Assembly: GCA_051888775.1 (NCBI GenBank)
Contig: JBJFCE010000017.1
Location: forward strand, 1-64,000
DNA: 64,000 nt
Direction of reading: 5' to 3'
Origin: JBJFCE01 sp051888775
Lineage (GTDB): Bacteria > Bacillota > Clostridia > Lachnospirales > Lachnospiraceae
Shown piece by piece: positions 43,059 to 51,966 of this stretch. The notes beneath the pieces were generated by a model. It was given only the letters and a program-made list of their open reading frames with translations, ran no database searches and was not told the DNA's origin. The first letter of the stretch is position 1; each line of letters opens with the position of its first letter. The position numbers were made by a program, and so were the translations under genes.

Positions 43059-44474
43059 ATGGTGGAAACCTTCTCCGAAACACTGAAAGCAATCGATGAT
43101 TTTGTCTGGGGGCCCGCTATGCTGGTATTGATGGTCGGTACCGGGATATTCCTGACCATACGCACCCGGTTTCTGTCATGGCGCAATCTCGGTTATGCGA
43201 TCAAAAGCTCTTTTGGCAAAGAAGCCCGCACTGCTTCCAAAGGTTCCGGTGATGTCTCTCCCTATGAATCGCTGGCAACTGCACTTGCCGCAACCATCGG
43301 AACAGGCAATATTGTAGGCGTTGCTACTGCCATGATCTTGGGTGGTCCGGGTGCACTCGTCTGGATGTGGATCTCTGCTGTCTTTGGCATCACCACTAAA
43401 TTCGGAGAATGTATGCTCGCCGTCAAATATCGGGAGACCAATGAAAGAGGCGAAATGTCCGGCGGTCCGATGTATACCATGAAAAAGGCCCTGAAAAGCA
43501 AAAAAGCCGGAACCGCTCTGGGCTGGTTGTTTGCACTGTTTGCCGTGATCGCCTCCTTCGGTATCGGCAATATGACACAGTCAAACTCCATCTCTGAATC
43601 CCTGTCCTCTACCTTCAGCATTCCTACATGGATCACGGGTATCCTCGTAACGCTGCTTGCTCTTCTGATCATTGTCGGCGGCATCAAGAGCATTGCCAAA
43701 GTGTCCTCTTTTGTCATTCCGATCATGGCATTTCTCTATATATTTGCAGGGCTTCTCGTTATTCTGATGAATCTGAAAAATCTCCCCTCCGGACTTGCGC
43801 AGATGTTCTCCATGGCTTTTTCCGTAAAATCAGTCACCGGAGGCTTCCTCGGTAGCATCGTTGCCTCTATGACAAGCAGCATGCGCTACGGCATCGCCAG
43901 AGGTGTTTTTTCCAACGAAGCGGGAATGGGCTCCGCAGCGATCAGCGCCGCAGCCGCCACAACCGACAATCCGGTCCGGCAAGGTTATATCAGTATGACG
44001 GATACCTTTTGGGATACCATTGTCGTATGCACGATCACCGGACTGTGTATTGCCGCAAGCGGGGTACTGGACAGTGCTTCCCTGACCGTTTCCGGTGCAT
44101 ACGGCTATTATGAGCCGTATCAGGGCGCAGATCTTACGATCGCCGCATTCCAAAGTGTCCTCGGCAAACCCGGGGCATGGTTTATCACCTTCAGCATCGT
44201 AGTCTTTGCATTTGCAACAATTCTCGGATGGGAATACCACGGTGAAAAGGCATGGGAATATTTATTCGGGAGTCCCAGATACAACATGCTCTACCGCATC
44301 CTCTTTTCCCTCACCGCCTATATCGGTGCCACGACCGCACTGGATATCGTGTGGAACTTCTCGGATATTGCCAATGCGCTGATGGCAATTCCGAATCTGG
44401 TCTGTCTGCTTGCACTGAACGGAGAGATTGCACGGGATATGCGGGCGTTTGAGACGTTTCGAAAGAAGATGTAA
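43059..44474 (+). CDS. Sodium:alanine/glycine symporter (AGCS family)
   Basis: 471 residues from the ATG at 43059, with AAAGG five bases upstream; a TTG 27 bases earlier in frame is less likely. Ten or eleven membrane helices and the family motifs GPGALVWMWISAVFGITTKFGECMLAVKYRE, GGPMYTM and GVFSNEAGMGSAAISAAAA are clear. It imports alanine or glycine with sodium. A bidirectional terminator separates it from the convergent aldolase gene. It is divergent from an AraC-type regulator that may control it. Confidence 0.93.
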   Translation: MVETFSETLKAIDDFVWGPAMLVLMVGTGIFLTIRTRFLSWRNLGYAIKSSFGKEARTASKGSGDVSPYESLATALAATIGTGNIVGVATAMILGGPGALVWMWISAVFGITTKFGECMLAVKYRETNERGEMSGGPMYTMKKALKSKKAGTALGWLFALFAVIASFGIGNMTQSNSISESLSSTFSIPTWITGILVTLLALLIIVGGIKSIAKVSSFVIPIMAFLYIFAGLLVILMNLKNLPSGLAQMFSMAFSVKSVTGGFLGSIVASMTSSMRYGIARGVFSNEAGMGSAAISAAAATTDNPVRQGYISMTDTFWDTIVVCTITGLCIAASGVLDSASLTVSGAYGYYEPYQGADLTIAAFQSVLGKPGAWFITFSIVVFAFATILGWEYHGEKAWEYLFGSPRYNMLYRILFSLTAYIGATTALDIVWNFSDIANALMAIPNLVCLLALNGEIARDMRAFETFRKKM

Positions 44475-44510
44475 AAAACAGCCGCACCGGGATTTCTCCG
44501 ATACGGCTGT
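44473..44510. terminator. Bidirectional terminator between symporter and aldolase genes
   Basis: ACAGCCG (44478-44484) and CGGCTGT (44504-44510) close a hairpin, with a partial inner stem CCGG/TCGG. The A-run at 44473-44478 gives six U residues after the stem on the aldolase side. It lies only 16 bp from the aldolase stop codon. Confidence 0.8.
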
Positions 44511-44526
44511 CTTCATCTGCTTATTC

Positions 44527-45393
44527 TCAAGCTTTGTCAACAGAACCAAACAGTTCCATTTTCTCTTTTACTTTTGCCTTGATTGCTTCAAAGCCGGGAG
44601 CAAGAAGCTTACGAGGGTCAAAGCCCTTGCCTTCCAGATCCTTACCTGCTTCGATATATTTACGTGTAGCATCAGCAAATACTAACTGGCACTCTGTGTT
44701 AACATTGATCTTAGCAACACCAAGGGAGATTGCTTTCTTGATCATGTCATCAGGAATACCTGTACCACCGTGAAGAACAAGAGGAAGATCACCGGTCTTC
44801 TCCTGTACGGATGCCAATACGTCGAACTGTAAGCCTTTCCAGTTTGCAGGATATTTTCCATGGATGTTACCGATACCTGCTGCAAGGAAGTCAACGCCAA
44901 GGTCAGCGATCATCTTGCACTCTGCAGGATCTGCACATTCACCCATACCTACAACACCGTCTTCTTCACCACCGATGGAACCAACTTCTGCCTCGATGGA
45001 GATTCCCTTTGCATGAGCTGCTTCAACCAGCTCTTTGGTCTTTGCAATATTCTCTTCGATAGAATATTTGGAACCGTCGAACATAATGGAAGGGAAACCA
45101 GCTTCCATACACTTATAGCAGTGATCATAGGAACCATGGTCCAGATGAACTGCTACAGGAACGGTAATATTCTGATCCTTGATCAGTCCGTTTACCATAC
45201 CCATAACTACGTCATAACCACCCATGTATTTGCCTGCACCTTCGGATACACCTAAGATAACCGGGCTGTTGCATTCCTGAGCTGTTAAAAGAATTGCCTT
45301 TGTCCACTCAAGGTTGTTGATGTTGAACTGTCCTACTGCATAGTGGCCAGCTACTGCTTTTTTCAACATTTCTGTTGCGGATACTAATGCCAT
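44527..45393 (-). CDS. fba: Class II fructose-1,6-bisphosphate aldolase
   Basis: 288 residues. Zinc ligands and active-site motifs are present: HLDHGSYDHCYKCMEAGFPSIMFDGS, EAEVGSIGGEEDG, GNIHGKYP, and LVLHGGTGIPDDMIKKAI, followed by GVAKINVNTECQ. It cleaves fructose 1,6-bisphosphate to two triose phosphates in glycolysis. GGAGGTAATTTAAA precedes the ATG. It is a single-gene unit with its own promoter (TATAAT at 45454-45459) and a strong terminator, as expected for a highly expressed glycolytic gene. Confidence 0.97.
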   Translation of the reverse strand: MALVSATEMLKKAVAGHYAVGQFNINNLEWTKAILLTAQECNSPVILGVSEGAGKYMGGYDVVMGMVNGLIKDQNITVPVAVHLDHGSYDHCYKCMEAGFPSIMFDGSKYSIEENIAKTKELVEAAHAKGISIEAEVGSIGGEEDGVVGMGECADPAECKMIADLGVDFLAAGIGNIHGKYPANWKGLQFDVLASVQEKTGDLPLVLHGGTGIPDDMIKKAISLGVAKINVNTECQLVFADATRKYIEAGKDLEGKGFDPRKLLAPGFEAIKAKVKEKMELFGSVDKA

Positions 45394-45453
45394 TTTAAAT
45401 TACCTCCGTTAATAAATTCTATTTGAACGCCTGAGGCTGTCCAATTCGTACCT

Positions 45454-45459
45454 ATTATA
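45454..45459 (-). promoter_or_regulatory. -10 box of the fba promoter
   Basis: TATAAT on the minus strand within GGGTATAATAGG, 61 bp upstream of the fba start codon. The -35 region 17 bp further is T-rich (TTTTCT) and a poor match. Confidence 0.5.
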
Positions 45460-45505
45460 CCCTACTTTTTTGTAAAAGAAAACCATAAATATGCGGTATT
45501 GAAAA

Positions 45506-46417
45506 TTATTTTTCGGAAACCTTGAAGCTGACCGCACCTTTCTCGTTTCGGATCAGAACACTTTTATGATTGCCGCCGAATTCTCCGTCCAGAGTCCAGG
45601 GGATCTCTGTTTCCGTTTCAAACTCAATATGAGAGGCCTTAAAGCAATGCATACTGCTGTTATCGATCTTAGCTCCTATCAACGCTGCCATGATATTGTT
45701 CAGTTCAATCGCATTCTTAGGGCGTTTGATCAGAGTAACCTCAAACAATCCGTCATCCAGCTCCACATTTTTCCCCGTAATGTTCTTGAATCCTCCTACG
45801 GATCTGGAATTTGTAACCATTCCGTACATAAAATTGTCGGAATATTCCTGTCCGTCCGCTATGACTTTCATAGGATAGGATTTAATCGCAGATAACCGCT
45901 TCACACCTTCTAAAATATACGCCATATATCCCAGCACATTCTTGACCTGCTGATTGGTCTCATAAGAAACATCCGTAAACAGGCCAAATGCCGCAATATA
46001 GACAAACGTGTCATTATTAAAGCTGCCGACATCACATGCAAAAAGCTGATCTCCGACAGCAATCCGGGCCGCCTTTACCATATCTTTGGGAAGCTTCAGG
46101 CTTCCTGCAAAGTCATTGGTAGAGCCTGCCGGAATATACCCCAGTGGAATTTTTACACCGCACTGCATCATTCCGGTTACAACCTCGTCTAAAGTTCCGT
46201 CTCCGCCGGAGCATACAAGCAGATCAAACTCAGCAGCACGCCCGATCACCATTTCCACTGCATCTCCATGCTTCTGCGTCGGATATGCAGTCACTTCATA
46301 CCCTGCTTTTGTAAATGTATCTATGATTGAAAGCAGATAGTTCCGGATATGTGCTTTTCCGGCATGGGGATTGTAAATAAACAGAAGTTTTTTCCTCTCC
46401 ATAGCTCGTGTCTCCAT
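45506..46417 (-). CDS. Diacylglycerol/sphingosine-kinase-like lipid kinase
   Basis: 303 residues. KKLLFIYNPHAGK, CSGGDGTLDEVVTGMM (nucleotide-binding GGDGT) and LGYIPAGSTNDFAGSL define the DagK/YegS lipid kinase family; a beta-rich second domain ends the protein. It would phosphorylate diacylglycerol or a related lipid at the membrane, recycling lipid from lipoteichoic acid synthesis. Two starts are possible, the ATG at 46417 (AGGAG four bases upstream) and the ATG at 46402 (GGAG nine bases upstream). Element G lies in its upstream region. Confidence 0.93.
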   Translation of the reverse strand: METRAMERKKLLFIYNPHAGKAHIRNYLLSIIDTFTKAGYEVTAYPTQKHGDAVEMVIGRAAEFDLLVCSGGDGTLDEVVTGMMQCGVKIPLGYIPAGSTNDFAGSLKLPKDMVKAARIAVGDQLFACDVGSFNNDTFVYIAAFGLFTDVSYETNQQVKNVLGYMAYILEGVKRLSAIKSYPMKVIADGQEYSDNFMYGMVTNSRSVGGFKNITGKNVELDDGLFEVTLIKRPKNAIELNNIMAALIGAKIDNSSMHCFKASHIEFETETEIPWTLDGEFGGNHKSVLIRNEKGAVSFKVSEK

Positions 46418-46465
46418 TCATCTCCTGATTCTATCAATTCATAGAAATCTTCTATCGGTAATTGC

Positions 46466-46647
46466 AAAGTTCTGTCTGCGGAACGGGACCGGTGCATATC
46501 GGCCTTTCGGTAGCAGGCACGCTTTCGCTACACTTCGTCCGTAGCGGTACATAAGGTGCCAAAATACGGCACCTAAGTACCGACGGACTCACAGTGCCTG
46601 CCACCGAAAGGTCGATATGTACCGCTTCCGTTCCGCAGACAGAGTTT
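46466..46647. repeat. Palindromic element G (divergent core)
   Basis: Arms 46466-46520 and 46594-46647 pair over about 54 bp with several transitions that would still give G-U pairs. The 73-bp core reads in the minus orientation: GTCCGTCGGTACTTAGGTGCC-type stem, loop GTATTTT, then GGCACCTTATGTACCGCTAC and GGAC. The apical stem AGGTGCC/GGCACCT replaces the AGC/GCT of other elements on both strands together. The tail reads AGTGTAGCGAAAGCGTGC. It lies between the crh terminator and the lipid kinase. Confidence 0.88.
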
Positions 46648-46679
46648 CATAATCACCAAAATTCTTCTATATAGTATGG

Positions 46680-46710
46680 AAAAAGGACACCCAGCGGATG
46701 TCCCCTTTTT
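46680..46710 (-). terminator. Intrinsic terminator of the hprK-crh operon
   Basis: AAAAAGGACA (46680-46689) pairs with TGTCCCCTTTTT (to 46710) with a short bulge, and the minus strand ends in TTTTT. It lies directly after the crh stop codon. Confidence 0.85.
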
Positions 46711-46712
46711 AC

Positions 46713-46976
46713 CTAGTTCTCCTCTTTGCCGCTTAAAAAGCCTTCCAGTTTAGCTACAGCAGCATCTTCGTCCTCACCGTCAGCCTCAATCACAACAGAT
46801 TCGCCTGTAACCAACCCGAGACTCATCATCCCCATAATGCTCTTTGCATTGACTCTCTTGCCTTCGGATTCCAAATACACTTTACTGTCAAACTGACTTG
46901 CCAGTTGTACCAGAACCGCAATCGGTCTTGCCTCAAGACCATTCTTTAACTGTACTGTCGCTGTTTCTCTTTTCAT
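46713..46976 (-). CDS. crh: Crh-like HPr paralogue with Glu15 and Ser46
   Basis: 87 residues from the ATG at 46976, chosen because AAAGGAG lies six bases upstream; a longer frame has no ribosome site. The HPr fold is clear, but the active-site motif GLHARP reads GLEARP, with Glu15 in place of the phosphorylatable His15. The regulatory Ser46 (AKSIMGMMSLG) is kept. It therefore cannot pass phosphate in the PTS but can be phosphorylated by HPr kinase and act with CcpA, as Crh does in Bacillus (which has Gln15). It directly follows whiA, the same order as in Bacillus subtilis, and hprK is in the same gene cluster. Confidence 0.92.
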   Translation of the reverse strand: MKRETATVQLKNGLEARPIAVLVQLASQFDSKVYLESEGKRVNAKSIMGMMSLGLVTGESVVIEADGEDEDAAVAKLEGFLSGKEEN

Positions 46977-47014
46977 AACAATCTCCTTTTTTCTGATGAT
47001 TCCACAATTTGAAA

Positions 47015-47968
47015 TCACTGTTCTTTCTGACGGATCTCCTCTGCAATCTCAGATAATTTGCGTAGTCTGTGATTCATCCCTGATTTCCCGATCGGAGGAT
47101 TCATCATCTGAGACAACTCACTGAGTGTTGCATCCGGATGTTCCAAACGGAGTACTGCTGCTTCCCGCAGATTCTCCGGAAGTGCCGATATCCCCTTTTT
47201 CTCCCTGATCAACTCAATATCTGCAACCTGACGGTTTGCTGCATTAACCGTCTTCACGATATTCGCCGCCTCACAGTTGACTCTTCTGTTTACGGAATTG
47301 CTGATATCCTTCAAAATCCGAAGATTCTCCAGATTCATCAATGCCACATGAGCCTCCATGATATTGAGCAGATCAACGATCGCGGCTCCCTCTTTCATGT
47401 ATACGACATGATACTTCTTACGTATGACAATCTTTGCTTCCAATTCAAATCCGCTCAGTATACCACAAAGCTGAACCGCCTGTTTTTCGGAAACGCAGAC
47501 AAATTCCAAATGATAGCTGCGCTGCGGATTGCTCATGGAGCCGATTGTCAGATAAGCGCCTCTGAGTGCTGCTCTGCGGCAGCAACCGTTCTTGATCAAC
47601 AACGGTGATAAGATCTCCTGACGCTCTAAAAAACCGCTTTCATCTTTTTCCCATTTAACAGCATTCAGGATTCGTTCCACTCCCTCTGCCGTTGTTAATG
47701 AGAACTGATAATAACCGGTCTTTCCCTGTTGTTCTATATGTTTCTCGAAAACATCAGTATTTATATTAAATGTTTTCTTCAATAATGTAAAGCATTTTCT
47801 TAATACGGCGCTGTTTTCGGCATGAATTTCCAGCTGAGGCATCCCATTTTCATCTTTTTGTACACTCGCGCAGCATACAAGGATCATTGCAAGCTCCGCA
47901 AGCTGACAGTGCCGTGCCGGACTGACATGCTTTGCCAGTTCTTCCTTTACTTCTCCGGAAAAAGACAT
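47015..47968 (-). CDS. whiA: DNA-binding protein WhiA
   Basis: 317 residues. The N-terminal LAGLIDADG-like fold (MSFSGEVKEELAKHVSPARHCQLAELAMILV ... LRGAYLTIGSMSNPQRSYHLEFVC) and the C-terminal helix-turn-helix (LREAAVLRLEHPDATLSELSQMMNPPIGKSGMNHRLRKL) are the complete WhiA layout. WhiA proteins affect cell division and chromosome segregation in Firmicutes. The gene lies between rapZ and crh, the conserved order in this phylum, although yvcK is missing here. Confidence 0.96.
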   Translation of the reverse strand: MSFSGEVKEELAKHVSPARHCQLAELAMILVCCASVQKDENGMPQLEIHAENSAVLRKCFTLLKKTFNINTDVFEKHIEQQGKTGYYQFSLTTAEGVERILNAVKWEKDESGFLERQEILSPLLIKNGCCRRAALRGAYLTIGSMSNPQRSYHLEFVCVSEKQAVQLCGILSGFELEAKIVIRKKYHVVYMKEGAAIVDLLNIMEAHVALMNLENLRILKDISNSVNRRVNCEAANIVKTVNAANRQVADIELIREKKGISALPENLREAAVLRLEHPDATLSELSQMMNPPIGKSGMNHRLRKLSEIAEEIRQKEQ

Positions 47969-48011
47969 CGCAATCTCACCTTTCTTCTATTTCCGTCGTA
48001 ATCTGCAGTAT

Positions 48012-48875
48012 CTATACTCCCTGCCTGATATCCCGATGACTGATTGTCAGTCCGTATTCCCCGTGATCTTTCAGCCTGCGGTACAACTCATTTGCAAGAG
48101 TAACACTGCGGTGCTTTCCTCCTGTGCAGCCCACAGCAATCACCAGCTGATACTTACCTTCCTTCACATAATTCGGGATCAGAAAGCGAACCATGTCCGT
48201 CAGTTTTTCGGAGAATTCCTTAGCCTCCGGAAAGCTCATGACATAATCCTGCACTTCTTTGTCCTCCCCTGTCTTATGCTTTAACTCATCAATATAAAAC
48301 GGATTCGGCAAAAAGCGCACATCAAATACCAGATCGGCATCCGCCGGTATCCCATACTTAAATCCAAAGGACATCACCGTGATCATCAGACTGTTATATT
48401 CTTCATTTTTTAAAAAGATCCGGTCCAGTTCTTCTTTCAGTTCTCTTGTTAAAAGCTTGGAGGTATCAATGACATAATCCGAAATTTCACGGATGGGTCC
48501 CAGAATTTTTCGTTCCTTACTGATACCTTCCTCAACCCTGCCCTCTGGAGAAAGCGGATGCATACGCCTGCTTTCCTTATATCTCTTTAACAGTACGCTG
48601 TCCGTTGCTTCCATGAACAGCATATCAAAAGAATATCCGTTTTTGCGCAGATTCTCAAGGATGTGTTCCACTTCCTCAAAAGACTGTCCCGCACGTACAT
48701 CCAGTCCGAGCGCCACTTTGGTAATCTCACTGTTCGGGGTTACAATCAGCTCGACAAATTTTTCAATTAAAGCAACCGGAAGATTGTCCACACAGTAAAA
48801 TCCCATATCCTCCAGCATCTTGAGGGCGGTTCTTTTACCGCCGCCGCTCATTCCCGTTACAATCACAAACCTCAT
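48012..48875 (-). CDS. rapZ: RapZ/YvcJ-family nucleotide-binding adapter
   Basis: 287 residues. The N-terminal P-loop reads GMSGGGKRTALKMLEDMGFYCVDNLP; Arg15 stands where most relatives have Ser or Thr after the Lys, with Thr next. The second half holds the conserved DVRFLPNPFY and IAVGCTGGKHRSVTLANELY motifs. In proteobacteria RapZ guides RNase E to the GlmZ small RNA; in Firmicutes the role is less clear, with GTP/ATP binding and an effect on cell-wall precursors or competence. It overlaps murB by 4 bp and is followed by whiA. Confidence 0.95.
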   Translation of the reverse strand: MRFVIVTGMSGGGKRTALKMLEDMGFYCVDNLPVALIEKFVELIVTPNSEITKVALGLDVRAGQSFEEVEHILENLRKNGYSFDMLFMEATDSVLLKRYKESRRMHPLSPEGRVEEGISKERKILGPIREISDYVIDTSKLLTRELKEELDRIFLKNEEYNSLMITVMSFGFKYGIPADADLVFDVRFLPNPFYIDELKHKTGEDKEVQDYVMSFPEAKEFSEKLTDMVRFLIPNYVKEGKYQLVIAVGCTGGKHRSVTLANELYRRLKDHGEYGLTISHRDIRQGV

Positions 48876-49795
48876 GAAAATTCACCTATCCGTATCACTT
48901 CCGGCTCCAGTTCTACATGGAACTTTTCCTTTACTCTTTCCTGTACTTCCAGAATCAGCTCATTGATATCTTCTGCCGTCGCATTTCCGACATTGATCAG
49001 AAAACCGCAGTGCTTTTCGGAAACCTGTGCACCGCCGATCCGATATCCGCGCAGTCCCGCATCCATGATCAGCTTGCCTGCAAAATATCCCTCCGGGCGT
49101 TTAAACGTACTTCCGGCGCTGGCATATTCAAGCGGCTGCTTTTCCCGTCGCTGTATGCTCAGCTCCTCCATTCTGGCGCGGATTGCCGCTTCCTCTCCTT
49201 TGGCAAGTCGAAGTGTTGCTTCCGCTACAATATAAGGACGGTTCTTGATGATGCTGGTACGATATCCGAACTCCATCGTATCCCGGTCAAGCACCATAGC
49301 TTCGCCTTCTTCATTTATAACAGTGACACTTTCAATGATCTGACTCATCTCGCCGCCATATGCCCCTGCATTCATCACAACAGCTCCACCGATGCTGCCC
49401 GGTATCCCTGCTGCAAATTCCATTCCTGTCAGGCTGTGCTTTGCCGCCTCTGCCGCAGTCTTTGACAACAATGCTCCCGCCTGGACACGAATTAAATCTC
49501 CGTCTGTCTCAATTCGGTCCATGCCCGATGCTATTTTCAATACCACGCCGGCATAACCTCTGTCGCTGACAAGCAGATTACTGCCGTTACCGATCACTGC
49601 ATAGGGTTCTCCCAGACGATGCAGATATGCCACAATCTTTTGCAGCTGCTGCGTACTTTCGATCAGTACCAGCATATCTGCCGGACCGCCCACACGAAAA
49701 GTAGTATGTTTTGCCATCGGCTCCTGCATCAATATATGCTCCGGTGCTACCAGCTCCCGGATAAATTGTTCTGCTGCTTTGCTCACTTTGATCAC
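48872..49795 (-). CDS. murB: UDP-N-acetylenolpyruvoylglucosamine reductase
   Basis: 307 residues of the shorter type II MurB. FAD-binding motifs VGGPADMLVLIESTQQLQ, IGNGSNLLVSD and GIPGSIGGAVVMNAGAYGGE are present, with the substrate Arg in YRTSIIK, the catalytic Ser in AGSTFKRPEG and the final Glu in LEPEVIRIG. It makes UDP-MurNAc with NADPH, an early step of peptidoglycan synthesis in the cytoplasm. It lies 55 bp after glcK and overlaps rapZ, so cell-wall and carbon-control genes share a transcript. Confidence 0.96.
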   Translation of the reverse strand: MIKVSKAAEQFIRELVAPEHILMQEPMAKHTTFRVGGPADMLVLIESTQQLQKIVAYLHRLGEPYAVIGNGSNLLVSDRGYAGVVLKIASGMDRIETDGDLIRVQAGALLSKTAAEAAKHSLTGMEFAAGIPGSIGGAVVMNAGAYGGEMSQIIESVTVINEEGEAMVLDRDTMEFGYRTSIIKNRPYIVAEATLRLAKGEEAAIRARMEELSIQRREKQPLEYASAGSTFKRPEGYFAGKLIMDAGLRGYRIGGAQVSEKHCGFLINVGNATAEDINELILEVQERVKEKFHVELEPEVIRIGEFS

Positions 49796-49850
49796 CTTGC
49801 CGCTTTCACGGCTTTTTCCTTACTAATAGCATATGCGCTATTTTTTTATC

Positions 49851-50786
49851 CTAACCCAAAATAAGCTTTGCTGCTCCATAGATTCCCGCATCATTTCCGA
49901 GTGTTGCCAGTGCAAACAGGGCATTCCGGCTGCCATGGAAAACATACGGAGTATAATATTTCTTAATATAGTCTAAAAGCACCGGACCGGCTTTTGACAC
50001 ACCGCCGCCGATAACAAAAATTTCGGGATTAACAACGCCAGCAATAGCAGCCAATCCTTTTCCGAGATACTCACCGAATTTCTCGGCGATTTCGATTGCA
50101 AGCGCATCTCCTGCTTTGACTGCATCAAATACTGTCTTTGCGGAAACTTCACCCGTGCGAAGCACACTGTCTCTGTCACTTGCTTTTAACGCGCGGTTTG
50201 CCAGTCTGACAACGCCGGTTGCCGAAGTATATTGCTCCAGACAGCCTTTATTTCCACAGCCGCACACCTCTGTCTCTGCATCCTCCACATGAATGTGCCC
50301 GATTTCTCCGCCGGCACCGGTTGCACCCGCAAGCAGCTGACCGTTTACGACGATACCTCCACCGACTCCGGTTCCGAGTGTTACGGCTACCAGATTTTTA
50401 TGACCCTGTCCGCCACCCTTCCACATTTCTCCGAGTGCCGCTACATTGGCATCATTTCCCGCTTTTACGGGAAGACCGGTCAGGGCAGACAATTCTTCAT
50501 TGATATTCATAATGCCCCATCCGAGGTTTGCTGCCATAAAAATGACACCTTCGTCATTCACAGGTCCCGGCACACCGATGCCGACACCTGCCACTTCTTC
50601 TTTTGTCAGGCCTTTTTCTGCCATTTTATCTAAAATCGTTTTTGCAATGTCCGGAAGGATAAGGCTTCCGCTGTCTTCCTTTCTGGTCGGAATCTCCCAC
50701 TTGTCCAACACATTGCCATCCATATCAAAATATCCCAGTTTTACGGTCGTACCGCCAAGATCCACGCCAAATACTGTCTTTGCCAT
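49851..50786 (-). CDS. glcK: ROK-family glucokinase
   Basis: 311 residues from the ATG at 50786, where GAGGAGG stands nine bases upstream; the frame extends further but without a start signal. The ATP-binding motif FGVDLGGTTVKLGYFD, the ROK signature with zinc ligands (HIHVEDAETEVCGCGNKGCLEQYTSATG) and GNDANVAALGE identify a glucokinase. It would phosphorylate free glucose, for example that released by GH130 and GH3 enzymes. The start lies one base after the hprK stop codon. Confidence 0.93.
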   Translation of the reverse strand: MAKTVFGVDLGGTTVKLGYFDMDGNVLDKWEIPTRKEDSGSLILPDIAKTILDKMAEKGLTKEEVAGVGIGVPGPVNDEGVIFMAANLGWGIMNINEELSALTGLPVKAGNDANVAALGEMWKGGGQGHKNLVAVTLGTGVGGGIVVNGQLLAGATGAGGEIGHIHVEDAETEVCGCGNKGCLEQYTSATGVVRLANRALKASDRDSVLRTGEVSAKTVFDAVKAGDALAIEIAEKFGEYLGKGLAAIAGVVNPEIFVIGGGVSKAGPVLLDYIKKYYTPYVFHGSRNALFALATLGNDAGIYGAAKLILG

Positions 50787-50787
50787 T

Positions 50788-51732
50788 TTACATATCCTCC
50801 TCTTCCTCGCGTCTTTTTGCAAGAGAATTCTGTACTCTCTGATACAGCTCCTGTGCGGCATTGTAGCCCATCTTCTTCTGACGGTGATTAACCGCTGCGG
50901 ATTCACAGATCACCGCAAGATTTCGTCCCGGACGAATCGGAATATTATGACATACGACTTTATTGCCGAGATATTCCGTATATTCCTCTTCCAGTCCCAG
51001 GCGGTCATATTCTTTATCCTTATCCCAGTCCTCCAGACGGATGACCAGATCAATATTCTGCGTATCCTTTACACTGGACACACCGAACAGTGTTTTCACA
51101 TCAATGATACCGATACCGCGAAGCTCAATAAAATGCTTGGTAATATCCGGTGCCGTACCGATCAGCGTATCCTCACTGACTTTTCTGATCTCAACCACGT
51201 CATCTGTTACAAGACGGTGACCACGCTTAATCAGTTCAAGTGCCGCCTCGGATTTACCGATACCGCTTTCGCCCGTGATCAGGACACCCTCACCGAATAC
51301 ATCGACCAAAACACCGTGCACGGAGATCATTGGAGCCAGCTTGACATTCATCCAGCGGATGATCTCTGCCATAAAAGTGGAAGTGGATTTTTTGGTCATC
51401 AGAATCGGGATCTGATGCTCTCTCGCAATCTCCAGAAATAACGGATCCGGCTGCAATTCACGGCAGAATACGATCGCCGGAATATTATGCTTGAGCAGTG
51501 CTTCAAACACCTCTCTCTTGCGCTCAGGCTCTAAGCCTTCCATATAGGTATATTCCACGAACCCGATAATCTGAAGTCTGGTCGCCTCGAAATGTTCAAA
51601 ATACCCTGCCAGCTGTAATGCAGGACGGTTAATATCCGGCTGTGTGATCTTGATCTTGGAAATATCGATTTCCGGTGTCAGATTTTCCAGCTTTGCTTTT
51701 TCAATGATCTGTACCAGTCGTAAACTTGCCAT
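50788..51732 (-). CDS. hprK: HPr kinase/phosphorylase
   Basis: 314 residues. The Walker A motif GESGIGKSE is at 154-161 and the HprK signature LELRGIGIIDV follows near 208. It phosphorylates Ser46 of HPr and Crh in response to fructose 1,6-bisphosphate and ATP, setting CcpA-dependent carbon catabolite repression. It is the first gene of the cluster that ends in crh, so the kinase and a substrate share one transcription unit. Element H lies about 235 bp upstream of its start. The region between has a TATACT and a small stem-loop, GGATATG/CATATCC (51791-51812). Confidence 0.96.
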   Translation of the reverse strand: MASLRLVQIIEKAKLENLTPEIDISKIKITQPDINRPALQLAGYFEHFEATRLQIIGFVEYTYMEGLEPERKREVFEALLKHNIPAIVFCRELQPDPLFLEIAREHQIPILMTKKSTSTFMAEIIRWMNVKLAPMISVHGVLVDVFGEGVLITGESGIGKSEAALELIKRGHRLVTDDVVEIRKVSEDTLIGTAPDITKHFIELRGIGIIDVKTLFGVSSVKDTQNIDLVIRLEDWDKDKEYDRLGLEEEYTEYLGNKVVCHNIPIRPGRNLAVICESAAVNHRQKKMGYNAAQELYQRVQNSLAKRREEEEDM

Positions 51733-51966
51733 ATGCCTTCTCCTCGCCTCGTTTTATGATCTCATGCATTTGCAGGACACCTGTTAGGGCGGATATGGTG
51801 TACAACATATCCACAAAAACTGTTCCTGCAATATTCATGTTCAGTATACTATATCTCACACGTTTTTTCCACCCCGGCTTCTGATTTGTTTCGGCTATTC
51901 TTTCTTCTAAAATACCCGGAGCATTCTATTTTTCTCGGTTCATTTCAAAGTAGTTCGCCCTCTAGC

